DNA from: [Phialemoniopsis] sp. UDSM-2020
Lineage: Eukaryota > Ascomycota > Sordariomycetes > Thyridiales > Thyridiaceae
Assembly (NCBI GenBank): GCA_018873225.1
Contig: JAEILZ010000002.1
Span: forward strand, 4,588,001-4,652,000
DNA length: 64,000 bases
Direction: 5' to 3'
Below are positions 11,727 through 22,987 of this stretch, in pieces. A model generated the notes under the pieces. That model saw only the letters and a list, made by a program, of their open reading frames with translations, made no database searches and was not told the DNA's origin. The first letter of the stretch is position 1, and every line of letters starts with the position of its first letter. The translations under genes were made by a program, and so were the position numbers.

Positions 11727-13495
11727 GATTGTCAGTATACCAGGGGTGATGATCAGGATCGTTATTTAGAATGCGGAAGGTCGAGACTGTATCTTGCAGT
11801 ACCAAAGTAATCGTCTGCACGCAAGCTTGGATTTAAGAATAACCGGATTTTCACAAAACATAGAACTCAAGTGCAATCAGTCATTTTGACACATTGTACC
11901 GTCACACACTCACGATGAGTTCCTCACTGAGACGGACGAGCGAAATGAGCAGTGCTGTCACAATCGAGTCTGCTTGTCACACACACAGGCCGGCCCCTTG
12001 ATGTTGATACCGCAAATTTGAGCTTTTAGCGTACGAGGTAACGCAAAGCCGTCGCTTGATCTGACACCAAGATCCTTGCATATACGCCGCTGATCAATAA
12101 ATGTGCCGGCTGTGCCGCAGCAAGCTGACGAAGGATTCCAGAAAGGTGCCGTGATTAGCTCCACTGCCGCCAAGAAACGCAAACCGCGCGTCTCAGGCTC
12201 GGGCAAAGCCTCCCTCCTGTCTGGGGGCGGCTTACAAACCTTGAAGGATCACCTAGCTCATGACCCGTGAATACACGTGGGGTACCCCAGTTTGCTGCGA
12301 CCTCCTTGAACATTTCACAAGCCCCAGGTTTGATTAGATGTAGGCATCGACCAAGCCAGTGTGGGCTTCTCCTTATCGCCGTCAACATCATCAAAGTCCG
12401 TACCTTATTGTGTCTCTCTGTCGATCTGGAGATGATATAGGCACTATGAAATTAGACGCAGGGAGAAGACCAGAACATTGATAAGGCATGCCCGTGACCT
12501 GTACTCTGCCCCGGCAGCCAGCACTTTCAATCAGGCTTGTATGCACCATGACCGGTTCCCGCGAGGATCTGCAGTGCACACATGGCATCGAAGCATGTTT
12601 TCCATACAGCTGGGTAAATTAGCTCCTGATTTTGGTGAATCTTGAACCGGATAGGTCAATTATAAGATCTTATCTGCCCTTTTTTGAGGAGAGCTTATGA
12701 GTCTGCCATTTGAAAAAAGGCTAAAATCTTATTCTTGCCAGGGCTACGCTGCGACAGGGTTTAGGTCTGGGAGCTACCTTACCCAAAATGGTGAATGTGG
12801 TCTAGATGCTTTGATGGCTGTTACGGCCGGTATCTCCAGCGAGGCTGTACTAATTTATACTCCAGGCGCAGCACTGACACTGCAGGTTACGCTCGGGAAG
12901 AGCGGCATAGTGACTAGGGAAATATCGAAGGTCTGTAATCCGTCAAGACCATGGGCGGGTGAATTAGCCCCCATATCTATTATTATATGGGCTAGATTAG
13001 TATCGGGAGACGAGAATGCGGACCACGTATGAAGCAAAGAGGCAGATAGCTATCCTTGATGCATGACGTCTTCCAATAAGAGACTAAAGCCAAGGCTAAG
13101 CCTCTTCCAAGCCTTCTTGATCCTGCACTGGAGCTCTCCGGGCACCCAGCAGTGATCGGCAGGGGAGAGCTACCCATCTTGTGTCACGTCGGCAGGGAAA
13201 AGAAATGCTGCACCAATTATAACTCCAGAAACTTGCATCGAGGATCCTTGGGGCCAGCAACGTCAACCTAAAGATGGCCAGGTCATATGCCAGAGCTTTA
13301 TCACTGACCTTGTCTGAATTTGTGACAGTTGGCTCACATTTGACTATCACGGATGGCGTGCAACACGGTGCATGAAAAGTTTAATATGCTCCGCAAGCCG
13401 TCACAGAATCCTCAAGTGATTTCGAAGCTGAGACACGAATCCGCTAACCCTACCAGTTCCACGCACTACTGAGCTTGGAATCGAAACCGAACACA
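11727..13495. other. 1.8-kb intergenic region, no supported gene
   Basis: It contains only short ORFs in all frames without homology that I can recognise. The part around 12.6-13.0 kb is richer in AT than its surroundings. It separates the first P450 from the Rep-like gene and could be eroded sequence, but no transposon ends or terminal repeats are visible. Confidence 0.5.
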
Positions 13496-14434
13496 ATGAA
13501 CAGAGTAACCAAGCGGTCACGGTCGAGCCCAAGCAATACTGGCAGCCGCTACAGCGCCCGGTACCTCATACTGGTTTACTCCAAAGCACCAGAACGCTTC
13601 GATCCTTTGGAGATCCAAAGACTAGTCTCTCAGGAACAGGGACAATGCACAATCGTCCGTCAACTACAAGGAGATGTCATCTCCAGTTATCTTGCGTTTG
13701 TCGACTTCTCGGGCAAGCGTTTCCAGACACGGAACCTAAGGCTCTTCGACATCCAAGGACATCATCCGAAATGGCTTCACGTCCGGTCATCTCCATGGAA
13801 CGCGCTGGAAACTATGACAGCGAGCGGCGAGGTGGTCTGGAACGGTATCTCTCGCGACAAGAAGCAGATCCAACAAAGAGAAGAAACACCTTGGTCCACC
13901 AGCAACCTGAAGAGCAGCACATCTTTTCAGTGGGAGCACTTGGGATCATCGACAACCGAGGCTGATATCCTAGATCTCTGCAGGAAATACACAGCAGATC
14001 AAGAGCAGAGTGAAGCACCAGCATCAGCCCAAGTTTCCGCTTTCCAATCCAACGAAAGTTTCGATAAGAGTGAAATATCTCGCATCGTACAAATTTGGAA
14101 GGAGGGTTACCGTGCCGGATACAGTGATGGGGCAAATCAACAAACGGGACAGAAGGCCACGATTTCTACTACGCAGTATGCTCCCCTTCTCATGATGTGA
14201 TGGACGTGCATGGAAGCTCACAACAATGGCAGGCTTAGCAGCGACAGCTTCAAAGTTCTATCCGAAGCACCCAACCATCTCTCACGCCGCGTAGATACTA
14301 TCAGCGAAGAACCCATTGCGCAGGATCCGATGGATATACTTGATATGCAGCACTTGTCGCCTATTGATGAGGCATTGGACTGGGATTTTGCGGAGTTTGG
14401 TGTTGCCACATTTGTGCCTGGTCAGCCATTGTAG
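13496..14434 (+). CDS. Rep-like (HUH endonuclease-fold) protein, degenerate, endogenous CRESS-virus-derived
   Basis: The N-terminal about 110 residues resemble the catalytic domain of geminivirus/genomovirus-type replication initiators that occur as endogenous copies in fungal genomes. There is a motif-I-like strand (YLILVYS), a strand at the HUH position (YLAFVDF), a GRS-like stretch (FQTRNLRLFDIQGHHP) and a motif-III-like helix (ALETMTASGEVV). Key residues are gone: both HUH histidines and the catalytic tyrosine and lysine of motif III are replaced, and there is no helicase domain. Nicking activity is therefore not expected. The frame is nevertheless open. The first frame stops at 14200, but a 57-bp intron (14176-14232, GTATGC...CAG with a CTCAC branch-like site) joins it to an acidic tail ending at 14434, giving 293 residues in all. 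The ATG at 13496 is the first of the frame. It lies between two P450 genes. Whether it is a domesticated gene or a decaying insert is open. Confidence 0.6.
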
Positions 14435-14835
14435 TTGTATTTTTGTTCACGGTCGATCTTTTAGAGTTTCTTTTAGGGATTCAGGCGTTCACGGCATTTA
14501 AACATGAGATGTAGCCACAAACAATGGTCTCTACTTTGAGGTAGACCGAGTAGCATACTTGCTATTCAGCATTCTTAGAATCAGCAATCATGATTGAATC
14601 ACTTGCCCCCAGTCGAGGTACATGAAATCCCCATGTCAAACAGCAAGGTCAACTTTCTATGAATGTTGTTTCAAGGACAAGCCATCGTATTAGATTATGC
14701 CATACCTTAAAAGCGCTGGAAGTACTGTTTTGTTGATGAATACTACAAATGGAAATGTGGAAATGCTGAACATCATAGACATTCCCGCATAGTATCTTGA
14801 CGCCGAACTCCGTACATGCGATACCGACTAACGGC
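14435..14835. other. Convergent intergenic region, no gene seen
   Basis: This is the 3' region of the Rep-like gene and of the downstream minus-strand P450. No gene is supported. Confidence 0.6.
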
Positions 14836-16640
14836 CTAGCATGCTTCTCCCACATCTAACTTCGGCAAGGGGCTAGCCACGTTGAATCCGAGCTTGACGC
14901 CGTGTTTCGAAGAACAATTCAACCCAAGCTTCTCCTGCCAAGGTTTCTCATTCCTATCTTCGATGACCGGGAAACGCTGCATCAGCCTAACGGTACAATA
15001 CTTGGCCAAGGTCAAAGCGAATTGTTCTGCGAGCACATGATCAGTTTGTAATCTTACACCGCGCTTGAGCATGGGGGCAAACTTACGTCCCAGGCACATG
15101 CGTGGTCCTGCATGGAATGGCATAAACGCCCACTGTGGGCGAATCTCATTCCATCGCTCAGGCCGAAAGTCATCCACGTCCTGACCAAAGAACTCCGGGA
15201 TGCGGTGCATAGCATATACGGAGTACCCAACAGATGTGCCCCGCGGAACTCTAATTGGAGCTTGGCCGTCCGGTCCACCACCACGGGGCAGGACCGTGTC
15301 TACCTCCGCAGTACGCTGATTGATCGCAACTGGCGGGTACACTCGTAGTACTAGGTGAGGGCACGTCAGTCGGGACGAGCATCTTTTCAAACTTGGAAAG
15401 GACATACGTACCTTCTTGTAGTACCTTTTGCAGATATGGTAGCCGATGTAGATCTTGTTTCGTGGGCTGTCTGCCCTCGAGAATACTAATCTCCTCTCGA
15501 AGCTTCGCATACACGTCCGGATGCTGGCTCAGGACGAACCATATTGAGCTGAGGAAGGTAGCCATTGTATCCTTGCCAGCGAGGACGATATTCAAGATAT
15601 CGTACTTGACGTCACTTCTCGGCCGACCAACTCCAAGAAGGGCGTCAAGAAAGCTTTCGTCGCCTGTCTCTCCAGGGTCCTGTTCCGATTGGCTTGCATG
15701 GCTCTCTAGCGATCGGTCCAAAACCTTGTCCACAAACTTGTGGATGAACTCCAAAGAGTCCAGAAGCTTTTGATCGCCAGAAAGGTACTTTCCAATCATG
15801 TTGAAGATGTTGTAGCCGTCGACACCGATAAGAGCACGCTGGGCGTATTCAAAAGCCCTGGCGAAGATCTGCCCTTCAGTACGATCGGCTTCCTTGGACG
15901 AAAGGAGGTTCGTCGATGTGCCGAGGAAAACATCTGTCGACACATCGAGGGTGAATGAAGTGAATGTTGGCTGAATGTCGATCGTTGATCCATCTTTTGG
16001 GATCACCTTCAACAGCTGTTGGATGTGCGTTTCAAAGATGGTCAACTCTACCTCTCGTACTCGAGACAGGAACGGGCGTAGCATGGCACGATGACCCTGA
16101 GTATTCAAGTCAGAAACCATTGTGCAACACATATTATTCATTAAGCATACCGACCTTCCATGTAGCTCCATCAGAGTTGAAGATACCATTGCCAAATAAG
16201 GGTCTGAGGCCAGACTTCCGCGTGTTACCGAGGCTGAAGTCCGTAAAGCTGGTCGATAATAAGGCTTTCAGGTTGACTGGGTCGACCGTGAGGACCGCTT
16301 GCCTGCCGAGATAAAGATACGATACAGTTCTCCCGAAAGGTCTGACAATGTTCCTAGTCACTTCTAGCAATCTGCTCTGAGTGACCGCCTTCGCACACAT
16401 GAACAACACGTCGAGACCAAGAATCGGGTCGAGATGGCGATACCAGACGGGCCGCTTGGTGGGCTTCGATTGTTCGTGTCTGTCCCCAAAAAGGGTCCAG
16501 GCCGCACGAGCACAGACAATGAAAGTCAAGAAGATGATGTATGCCAGTGTGCGATGTCCATCCGTGTTTGAGACATGATCCAATTGCGGAAGAGCAAGGA
16601 CGGAGGCACTCGGCACCGAGGCAAAGCCTGATTTGTCCAT
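14836..16640 (-). CDS. Cytochrome P450 of the CYP52 (alkane/fatty-acid hydroxylase) type
   Basis: Exons 16640-16155, 16096-15412, 15350-15087 and 15026-14836 (introns of 58, 61 and 60 bp) give 541 residues. An N-terminal membrane segment lies at about residues 31-47. Splice 1 rebuilds GATWKGHRAMLRPF, splice 2 rebuilds the K-helix join LQEVLRVYPPVAINQRTA, and splice 3 restores the haem loop FHAGPRMCLGQQFALTLA. Other motifs are the I-helix LAGKDTMATFLS and FRPERW. The layout with TAEVDTVLPRGGGPDG between K-helix and the meander is typical of CYP52-clan fatty-acid/alkane hydroxylases and of related P450s of natural-product clusters. It probably sits in the ER membrane and hydroxylates a lipophilic chain (inference). 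The first donor (GTCGGT) is weak, and a GTATGC site 4 bp further would break the frame. It neighbours the Rep-like gene and an MFS exporter. Confidence 0.91.
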
Positions 16641-17945
16641 CACTGCTAAGGTGCTTCAGCCCAGGGAGATGGCCAGTTGTGGAGTTTTGGTGTGATGAAG
16701 TCGCTTGGGTCTCAAGAACCCTCCCAAGGATGAATGTGGCATGATGCTGTATTATAAGAAAGCGATAGGAATAATTCGAAGTGAATGGATGCAACTTTGA
16801 CACTGCTTCCAAGTGTCTGCCAAGAGTTCAAGTAGGCCGTTTTGTCCCATTATGGGCGAGCGGGCACATGTGCCAGTCCTTCATAACAAATCTGAGCCGA
16901 GAGCAACGGGCATAAGCAATTGTTTCCATGAGGAACTGTACTCGGGATGGCAAAGTGATGAGCTGCTTTGGTAAAGACTCATTTGTGCACCCTGAGATAA
17001 ATTTGTGCCATCATCTCTTGCAGGCGAGGATCACACCCATGTGGAAGTTGGTCCAACAATGGGACAGAGAGATTGGTGTCCCATCCCTCCAAAGCTGTGA
17101 CGCCTGGCTCGATTTTCCCAGTCCTCCCACAACAACCCCCAACTTCAACAAGTATGGGGGCGACTATTAAGGTATGCACCAACGTGGGAAATAAGCTGCC
17201 CTCCAATGTTCTCAGCATATCGAATGAAGAGTCATGAGAATATAGTATCAATGTCTTTCTTGATAGTCACCATTACCACCTATCGCATCGTTGCAGGTGA
17301 GTTTCCCCGCCCTGGTCAGCTCCAGGATGTCGCTAAATCCAGTCGGTCCAGGCCCTCGGAGGATTCGGCGCGCTAGAACACAGCGCATGTACCACCTATT
17401 CGCGCTAGAGTCCAGTGCCGAGTCCAGCACTACAATATCTAGGTAAGCAACATTGAACCTTGGAAGCTCCCAGGCCAATCTGGTTTCTCTCTTCTCAATC
17501 GCTCGATTGGATTCTTACAGGCGGTAAAAGGCTGAACATAATTCGAACTTATTGTGGGCATCGGGTCTGGACGAACTTTACAGGAGATTGGGTTCCAAGT
17601 TAGTCAGATATCTGCGTTTTCCGGAGTGGTAACAATTGGAGCACATCAATCAAAGTGGCCTTTATGTGTGCTCTGGAATCCAGGCATCTTTCCAAGCGTA
17701 TATTACGTATAGACATAGTTTTAAAAAGTCTCGACATTCCTCGCCTGATGATGGTTCAATGATGATGGTTAAGTGTAGACATCGTGCCTTCCGACCACGC
17801 TGAAGGCGAACCGAGACAAGATCGGAGCCTGTACCCAGCTTATCCTAGACTGTTGGATGAAGACGCCCATTCCTTCCCGAAACGTTCGGATATTCACTAT
17901 TGTCTGAGAAACAATCAGATCATCATATTGAGCACTATTCTCTCC
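16641..17945. other. 1.3-kb intergenic region, no gene seen
   Basis: No ORF here has recognisable features or a convincing splice model. It includes the promoter of the P450 gene and the 3' region of the MFS gene. Confidence 0.55.
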
Positions 17946-19807
17946 CTACACTACATCTTCCTCTTGAGTAATCTCAGGTTTCTTGCCGGTCCGTAAAGGC
18001 GTGTCCAATGGGAAAGACTTGATCGCCAGACTCGCAAGCAGTCCGACAACACAAAGGCCAATGCCAAATATCCAAATCTTGCGTAAACCCAATAGCCGCT
18101 CGTCCAGAGTCATCAACACAACACTCTGTACCGCTCTTACCTGGATATTGTGCGATGATTCCCCTATGTAACGCTCAGTCAAGGGTGACCTGCTGGGCGT
18201 CACGCTCGAAAATATCGCGCTCCCGATGGAAATCCCGAGAGCCTGTGTACTGAAGTCAGCCCCGGAATATGCAAATGCGTATAGGATTAACTTACGCCAC
18301 CAAATGAGCGCCAAAACATAAAGAGTGTGACAGCGAGAGGAAGGTCCCTCGTGTCCACTGAGGCCTGGATAGCGAACTGCAATGTGCCTGTCAGGATTCC
18401 CACCCCGAGCCCGACAGGAATGAAAAGCAAGACCCAAGCCGCCATGGAAGAAGATTCACGGAGGAGGATGAGTATACCCATGCCAGTCGCTGAGGTAACC
18501 CAGCCCGTCCAGATGGCCCAGCGATATCGACCTGTGAGACTGACGAGTGTACCGGCTGTAGCTGCGGCAATGATGATGGAGATCATGATCGGCAGCATGG
18601 CTAGACCGCTGTCGAGAGTATTGAACTCTTTGACGAACTCGAAATATAACGGGATGTAGTACATGAGGCACCACAGGGCGATGCCCAATGCGCCACTGCA
18701 GCCAAAGGCAAGAATACAAGTCCTGTTGTAAAACTTGACAAGCGGAAACAGAGGGAACCTTGCCCACTTTTGCTCATACAGCAGGAAGCCCAGGAAGCCG
18801 AACAGCCCCAGAATCAGAGGAAGAAGGGTTCTGACATCGACCCAAGGGACCACAACTTCAGCCTAGAGCAGGATCAGCATCGTCAAGACTGAACAAGTAG
18901 GTTGGAATCCTTGTATCTGGAGGCCCTACCTGCATGAGAGGGATTAGGAAAGAGACTGTGGAGGCAGAGAGGATACCGAAGCCAACAAGGTCGATCCGAC
19001 GGAGCTGCGCTAACACTGCTTCGTGCCGTGGTGTGGTAGGAAGCGCAAGAAAGCAGGCAACCATCGCAAAAACCGTCATGAAGGTGTGGATACCAAATAT
19101 CCAACGCTATCGAGATCATCAGCGCATGCCCAGCGTACAGCAATATGAACAGTAATCGCCCACTTACCCAAGAGGCAGTCTTGGTCAACACTCCCGAGAG
19201 GATCGGCCCACTAGACATGCCAATGGCCGAGGCTATACTGAGAAAGGCGAACCAGATACCACGGAGTCGGAGGGGGACGAGATCAGTGACGATGATCTCG
19301 GTGATAGTGTAAACACCACCGGCGCCGATGCCCTGGAGACATCGCCCTGACAGTATCGTCGCGTAGTTTTGCGCTACAGCAGACAAAAGGCCACCGAAGG
19401 CGAGCGCGGCGGCGCTCGACGTCAAAGCCCATCTTCTCCCGAGCAGGTCAGCGAAACAGGCGCAGCTAGGCTGCACCACTGTCATGGTCAAAGCAGTCGA
19501 TGTTCCTAGCCAGAAAGCTTCTGGCGTAGATAAGTTGAAATGCTGAGAAATTGTCTGAGATTGTATAAGTCACTCGTCGAAGCTACTAATTGGCTCAAGG
19601 GTTTGTTCATACCGCCAAGGAGACAGCAACGCTTGTGGAGGAGAAGGCGGCTGCCAGTGCCAACAAGGACATCGACAAGAAGATGAGATAGAAATGCTTG
19701 GGCACTTCAAAGGACTCCCCGACCTTGTTCTCCGTTGTTTCAGAGCACCCATCTGACACATATCTTTCGTGGCCCGCGTCTGCAGTTTCGTTGGTTGTAT
19801 AGCCCAT
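17946..19807 (-). CDS. MFS drug-type exporter (DHA2-like, 14 TM)
   Basis: Exons 19807-19613, 19554-19168, 19106-18930, 18862-18296 and 18242-17946 (introns of 58, 61, 67 and 53 bp) give 540 residues. The first exon ends inside TM1 (FYLIFLSMSLLALAAAFSS). Splice 1 continues SLATISQHFNLSTPEAFWLG, the typical DHA2 entry. The A-motif is reduced to FADLLGRRW, and motif C is GMSSGPILSGVL. Further helices include LLPLILGLFGFLGFLLYEQ and a paired CVVGLLASLA near the end. It is probably a plasma-membrane proton antiporter that exports a small molecule, and is the transporter partner of the P450/P450/regulator block. The C-terminal exon is the least certain part, because the usual last loop is short and I could not place a further intron. 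Upstream in-frame starts are not ATG, so 19807 was chosen. Confidence 0.87.
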
Positions 19808-20797
19808 GTCGAAGAGAGTACGCAAGAAAGATTGTTGCTTCGCAGAAACTACCCATCCCCCAGATTCACCATGACCAGTATCTAATAGAGATTATTATCC
19901 ATCATATAAAGATTCTCCATGAACCATCTGTCATCCAGACCCCAATTCCTGAGGGAAGGATGAAGAGTCCCGCCCACTGTGGCCTTGAGCCAGTGAGCCG
20001 ACTCAATTGTGACGGAAGCCTCATAGACACTCTCAACTTTCGCCATGCTCAAATTTTGCTGCGCCGCACCGAAACTTTAAGAATAAGGAGAGGAAAAAGT
20101 GTGAGTATTGCAGAATCATGTTTCATCATTGGCCATCATTTTACGGCCCTGCCGAAATGGCTTGATGATTGAACCGTGTAGGTCGGGCATCCGCGCCATC
20201 CGATCGGTGGTAGCACTGGCTTACGGCCGAGTGCACGTCTACATGTCTACAGAGACTGTTTAGCTGTGCCATGAAAAGGCACGAAGAAATACCACGCCCC
20301 CTTCATCATGAATTAGGGGTGATGACATCCTGTTCACAGTGTTCACCCGAGGTGTAGGTGTTGCAGTAATGAAATCGAAATCCAGGCCGATTGGCAGCAC
20401 ATCATGCTCATTATCATCACTACTATCTGGATCCCTGGAGTTTGAGTATTATCGAGCACGGGGACCCATAGGGCTCTTATTAGCCGGGACAGAGGCGTGG
20501 CATCCCACTCGTGGTTGGGTTCTGCGGCCCTGCACAATGGAAAACATCAGTGCACATCGCACTATCAGAAGCATTGGGCAATTACTCTCCCATCCTCGAT
20601 GCCGATGCGAGGACAGTGCTTACGATTCGCGAGCGGCAGGCGACAAAAGGAATCCACACCGCCACATGACCCATGCGTGAAGCGTCAGCAAGAGCCGGAT
20701 GTATCTCGGCACTTGTCCGCACCGTAGAGATCCAGGCGGCCCAGAGGGTTCTCGAAGCCTTTGCATCTCGAATAATACAGTGCTGAGTGGCAAAAGG

Positions 20798-20985
20798 AGT
20801 ACCTGCCATTTTGAGGCATCACGAGAGGCGATCCCACACTTTCGTGCTCCATGCCAATTGTCTTGGTCACTGTGAATAAGCTTGGGCGCGGAGATAGATA
20901 CCTACCGTTTTAAGGTATACCAAAGGAACACTATAATGCCGTTGTGACGCCAGTTGTCTTGGCTATTGCGAAGAGACGCAAAGCC
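20798..20985. repeat. Imperfect tandem duplication of about 80-100 bp, diverged mainly by transitions
   Basis: The stretch beginning TACCTGCCATTTTGAGGCAT (about 20800) and the one beginning TACCTACCGTTTTAAGGTAT (about 20903) align, and so do their later parts (GCCAATTGTCTTGGTCACTG and GCCAGTTGTCTTGGCTATTG). Most differences are G/A or C/T exchanges, as left by repeat-induced point mutation. Two copies are too few to prove this. No element ends are visible. Confidence 0.4.
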
Positions 20986-21255
20986 GTTAAAATGCTGCAG
21001 GTAAGCCAAGAACCACCTGCCGCTTCCGGTATTGATTAGAGCCGCTCTCGGGCTTTTCGCACGTCTGCCATCCTGACCGGGGCTATCGGATTGGCTTACC
21101 AAGCCCTGGCGAATGGTGTAATATACTACCCTGATATACGAAAGGTTCAACGTGATTCGTTGATCTGCATGATCTTTCCAGCCTACCCGTTCTGTCTATC
21201 AGTGAATATATTGCCCTTCCCCATCGCCAAGCCTAGAAGGATGAACATGCCGAAA

Positions 21256-21264
21256 TATATAAAA
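21256..21264 (+). promoter_or_regulatory. Putative TATA box of the LVIVD-repeat gene
   Basis: TATATAAAA lies about 150 bp upstream of the ATG at 21412. It is a good TATA match, assigned by position. Confidence 0.45.
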
Positions 21265-21411
21265 GCTTGTTTCCGTCAGACCCCTTGGGGGCCACTCCCA
21301 TGAACTCGACAGCTCCGTACCCGGCCGTTTCCTCCAAGTTGGGACAATATAACACCGAGACCTCTCCCCCACATAAGCATTGATCTTGGAACTCTCACTA
21401 GTACTCCGACA

Positions 21412-22987
21412 ATGAAAAGCTCGAGTGCGTTGCTGGCCGTTGCGGCCTTGGCGGTCTCTTCCGTAGCGAAGGAGATGGCTGCCGATCGGGTGCGCAAAGC
21501 CGAGCTTTTCGACAGTGGAGTGAGGCATGCCGAGATCATGGCTCTCAAAAAGGTACAAGCTTCGCAACCCTTAAATCCCTAAACGCCTGCTGACGATTCA
21601 TAGCAAACCTGGGATGAGCTAGAGGCAGAAGGTGTTTACGACTCGACGCAGTACACGAGCTTCGACAAAAAGAAGGATTACGTCGCCTGTAAAGACGGAA
21701 TTGCCTCTTACGTCCCTGGCGACCCCAAGTATACCTTCAAATGCAGTAACCTCGATCTGTACGACTTCAAGACTCACGCCGAGCTGGGAAGCGGCTTCGG
21801 CCGCGGTGCAGGCTCATGGGGCTGGACGAGCCCTGAGGGAAGGGAATTCGTCGCCATTGCCCAACTGGACGGCACTGCATTTGCCGAGGTCACCAAGAAG
21901 GGGAAGCTGGTCTATCTCGGCAGACTGCCACAGTACACAACAGCTGAGACGTCTCTCTGGCGGGAGATCAAAGGTTACCAAAGCTACGTTGTGATTGGCA
22001 GCGAGGCCGTCGACCACGGTGTCCAAATTTTCGACCTCAAGAAGCTGCTCAAGGTTGATCCCGCTAACCCGGTCAAGTTCACCAACGAGGAGGACCTGGA
22101 CGGCTTCTGGACAGAGAAGCTGCCCCTCGGCCGCTCGCACAACGTCGTTGTCAATGAAGAATTGAAGTACGGTGTCGCGACCGGCTTCCAGCCCCGCGAT
22201 GGTCCGCTCCGCGCCGGCTTGGTGTTCTTCGACCTTACCGACCCGTCGAACCCAAAGACGCTGGGTGGCACTGGCGAAGACGGCTACGTCCACGACGCTC
22301 AGTGCATTGTCTACCGCGGGCCCGACAAGAAATACTATGGCAAGGATGTTTGTTATGGGTATGATGAGGATACTATCACAATGTAAGAGAATCTGTGAAG
22401 GCGTGCTCAGAACCAACGTAATCGCTAACCACGATACCAGCTATGACGTGACCGACAAGCAGCAAATCAGCATCATCTCCAATACTTCTTACGAAGGAGC
22501 TAGCTTCACCCACCAAGGCTGGGTCCTCGATCCTAACTGGCAACAATTTCTCATTTCGGATGATGAGTACGACGAAGTCGATGAGACTGGCCTGGCTGCC
22601 GATGGGTATCCGATATCCTACATCTGGGACATTAGTTCGCTCGAGGCTCCCAAGCAGACGGGATACTACAAGCATCTGAGGAAGGGCATCGACCACAACC
22701 AGTTCGTCAAGGATGGGTTCACCTATCAGAGCAACTACGCACTAGGCATCAGCATCCTTGACCTGAGGTCTGTGCCCAGCGACCCGACCGGCAAGAGTAT
22801 CAAGGAAGTTGCCTACTTTGATATCCACCCCGAAGACGACGACTTGGAGGGCGGAGGCAATGTCACGTTCACGGGAACCTGGAGTCACTACCCGTTCTTC
22901 CCTAGCGGGTACATTGTCATCAACACCATGGACCGTGGCGCCTTTGTTGTCAAGAGGTCGTCAAAGAGCTGGTTGCCTTGGGTCTGA
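21412..22987 (+). CDS. Secreted LVIVD-repeat (choice-of-anchor B-like) beta-propeller protein
   Basis: Exons 21412-21552, 21604-22382 and 22441-22987 (introns of 51 and 58 bp) give 488 residues. A signal peptide is clear (MKSSSALLAVAALAVSSVA). The rest consists of repeated blade-like units with the pattern hydrophobic-strand, ID/FDL, then a small residue turn: YDFKTHAEL, FVAIAQLDGTAF, HGVQIFDLKKL, LVFFDLTDPSNP, ISYIWDISSLEAP, GISILDLRSV and GYIVINTMDRGAFVV. This matches the LVIVD-repeat family, predicted seven-bladed propellers of unknown biochemical role in secreted proteins. Several acidic and histidine residues (HNVVVNEE, HDAQCIVY, HQGWVLD, DHNQFVKDG) are conserved-looking and could hold a metal (inference). 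Splice 2 rebuilds DTITIYDVTDKQQ. The gene stands alone between two long intergenic regions. An enzymatic activity cannot be named. Confidence 0.82.

Larger units (their letters stand above)
19808..21411. other. 1.6-kb intergenic region with a degenerate repeat
   Basis: There is no supported gene. The notable content is an imperfect tandem duplication near 20.8-21.0 kb and a TATA-like element at 21256-21264. Confidence 0.55.

Noticed and set aside
11958..13032. Several ORFs of 60-111 codons between the first P450 and the Rep-like gene
   Set aside because: No family features and no splice model joining them were found, and none stands out from chance.
14176..14200. Stop at 14198-14200 as the true end of the Rep-like gene
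   Set aside because: This is possible, but the 57-bp intron has good donor, branch and acceptor signals and leads into a long open acidic tail, so the two-exon model was preferred. It remains unproved.
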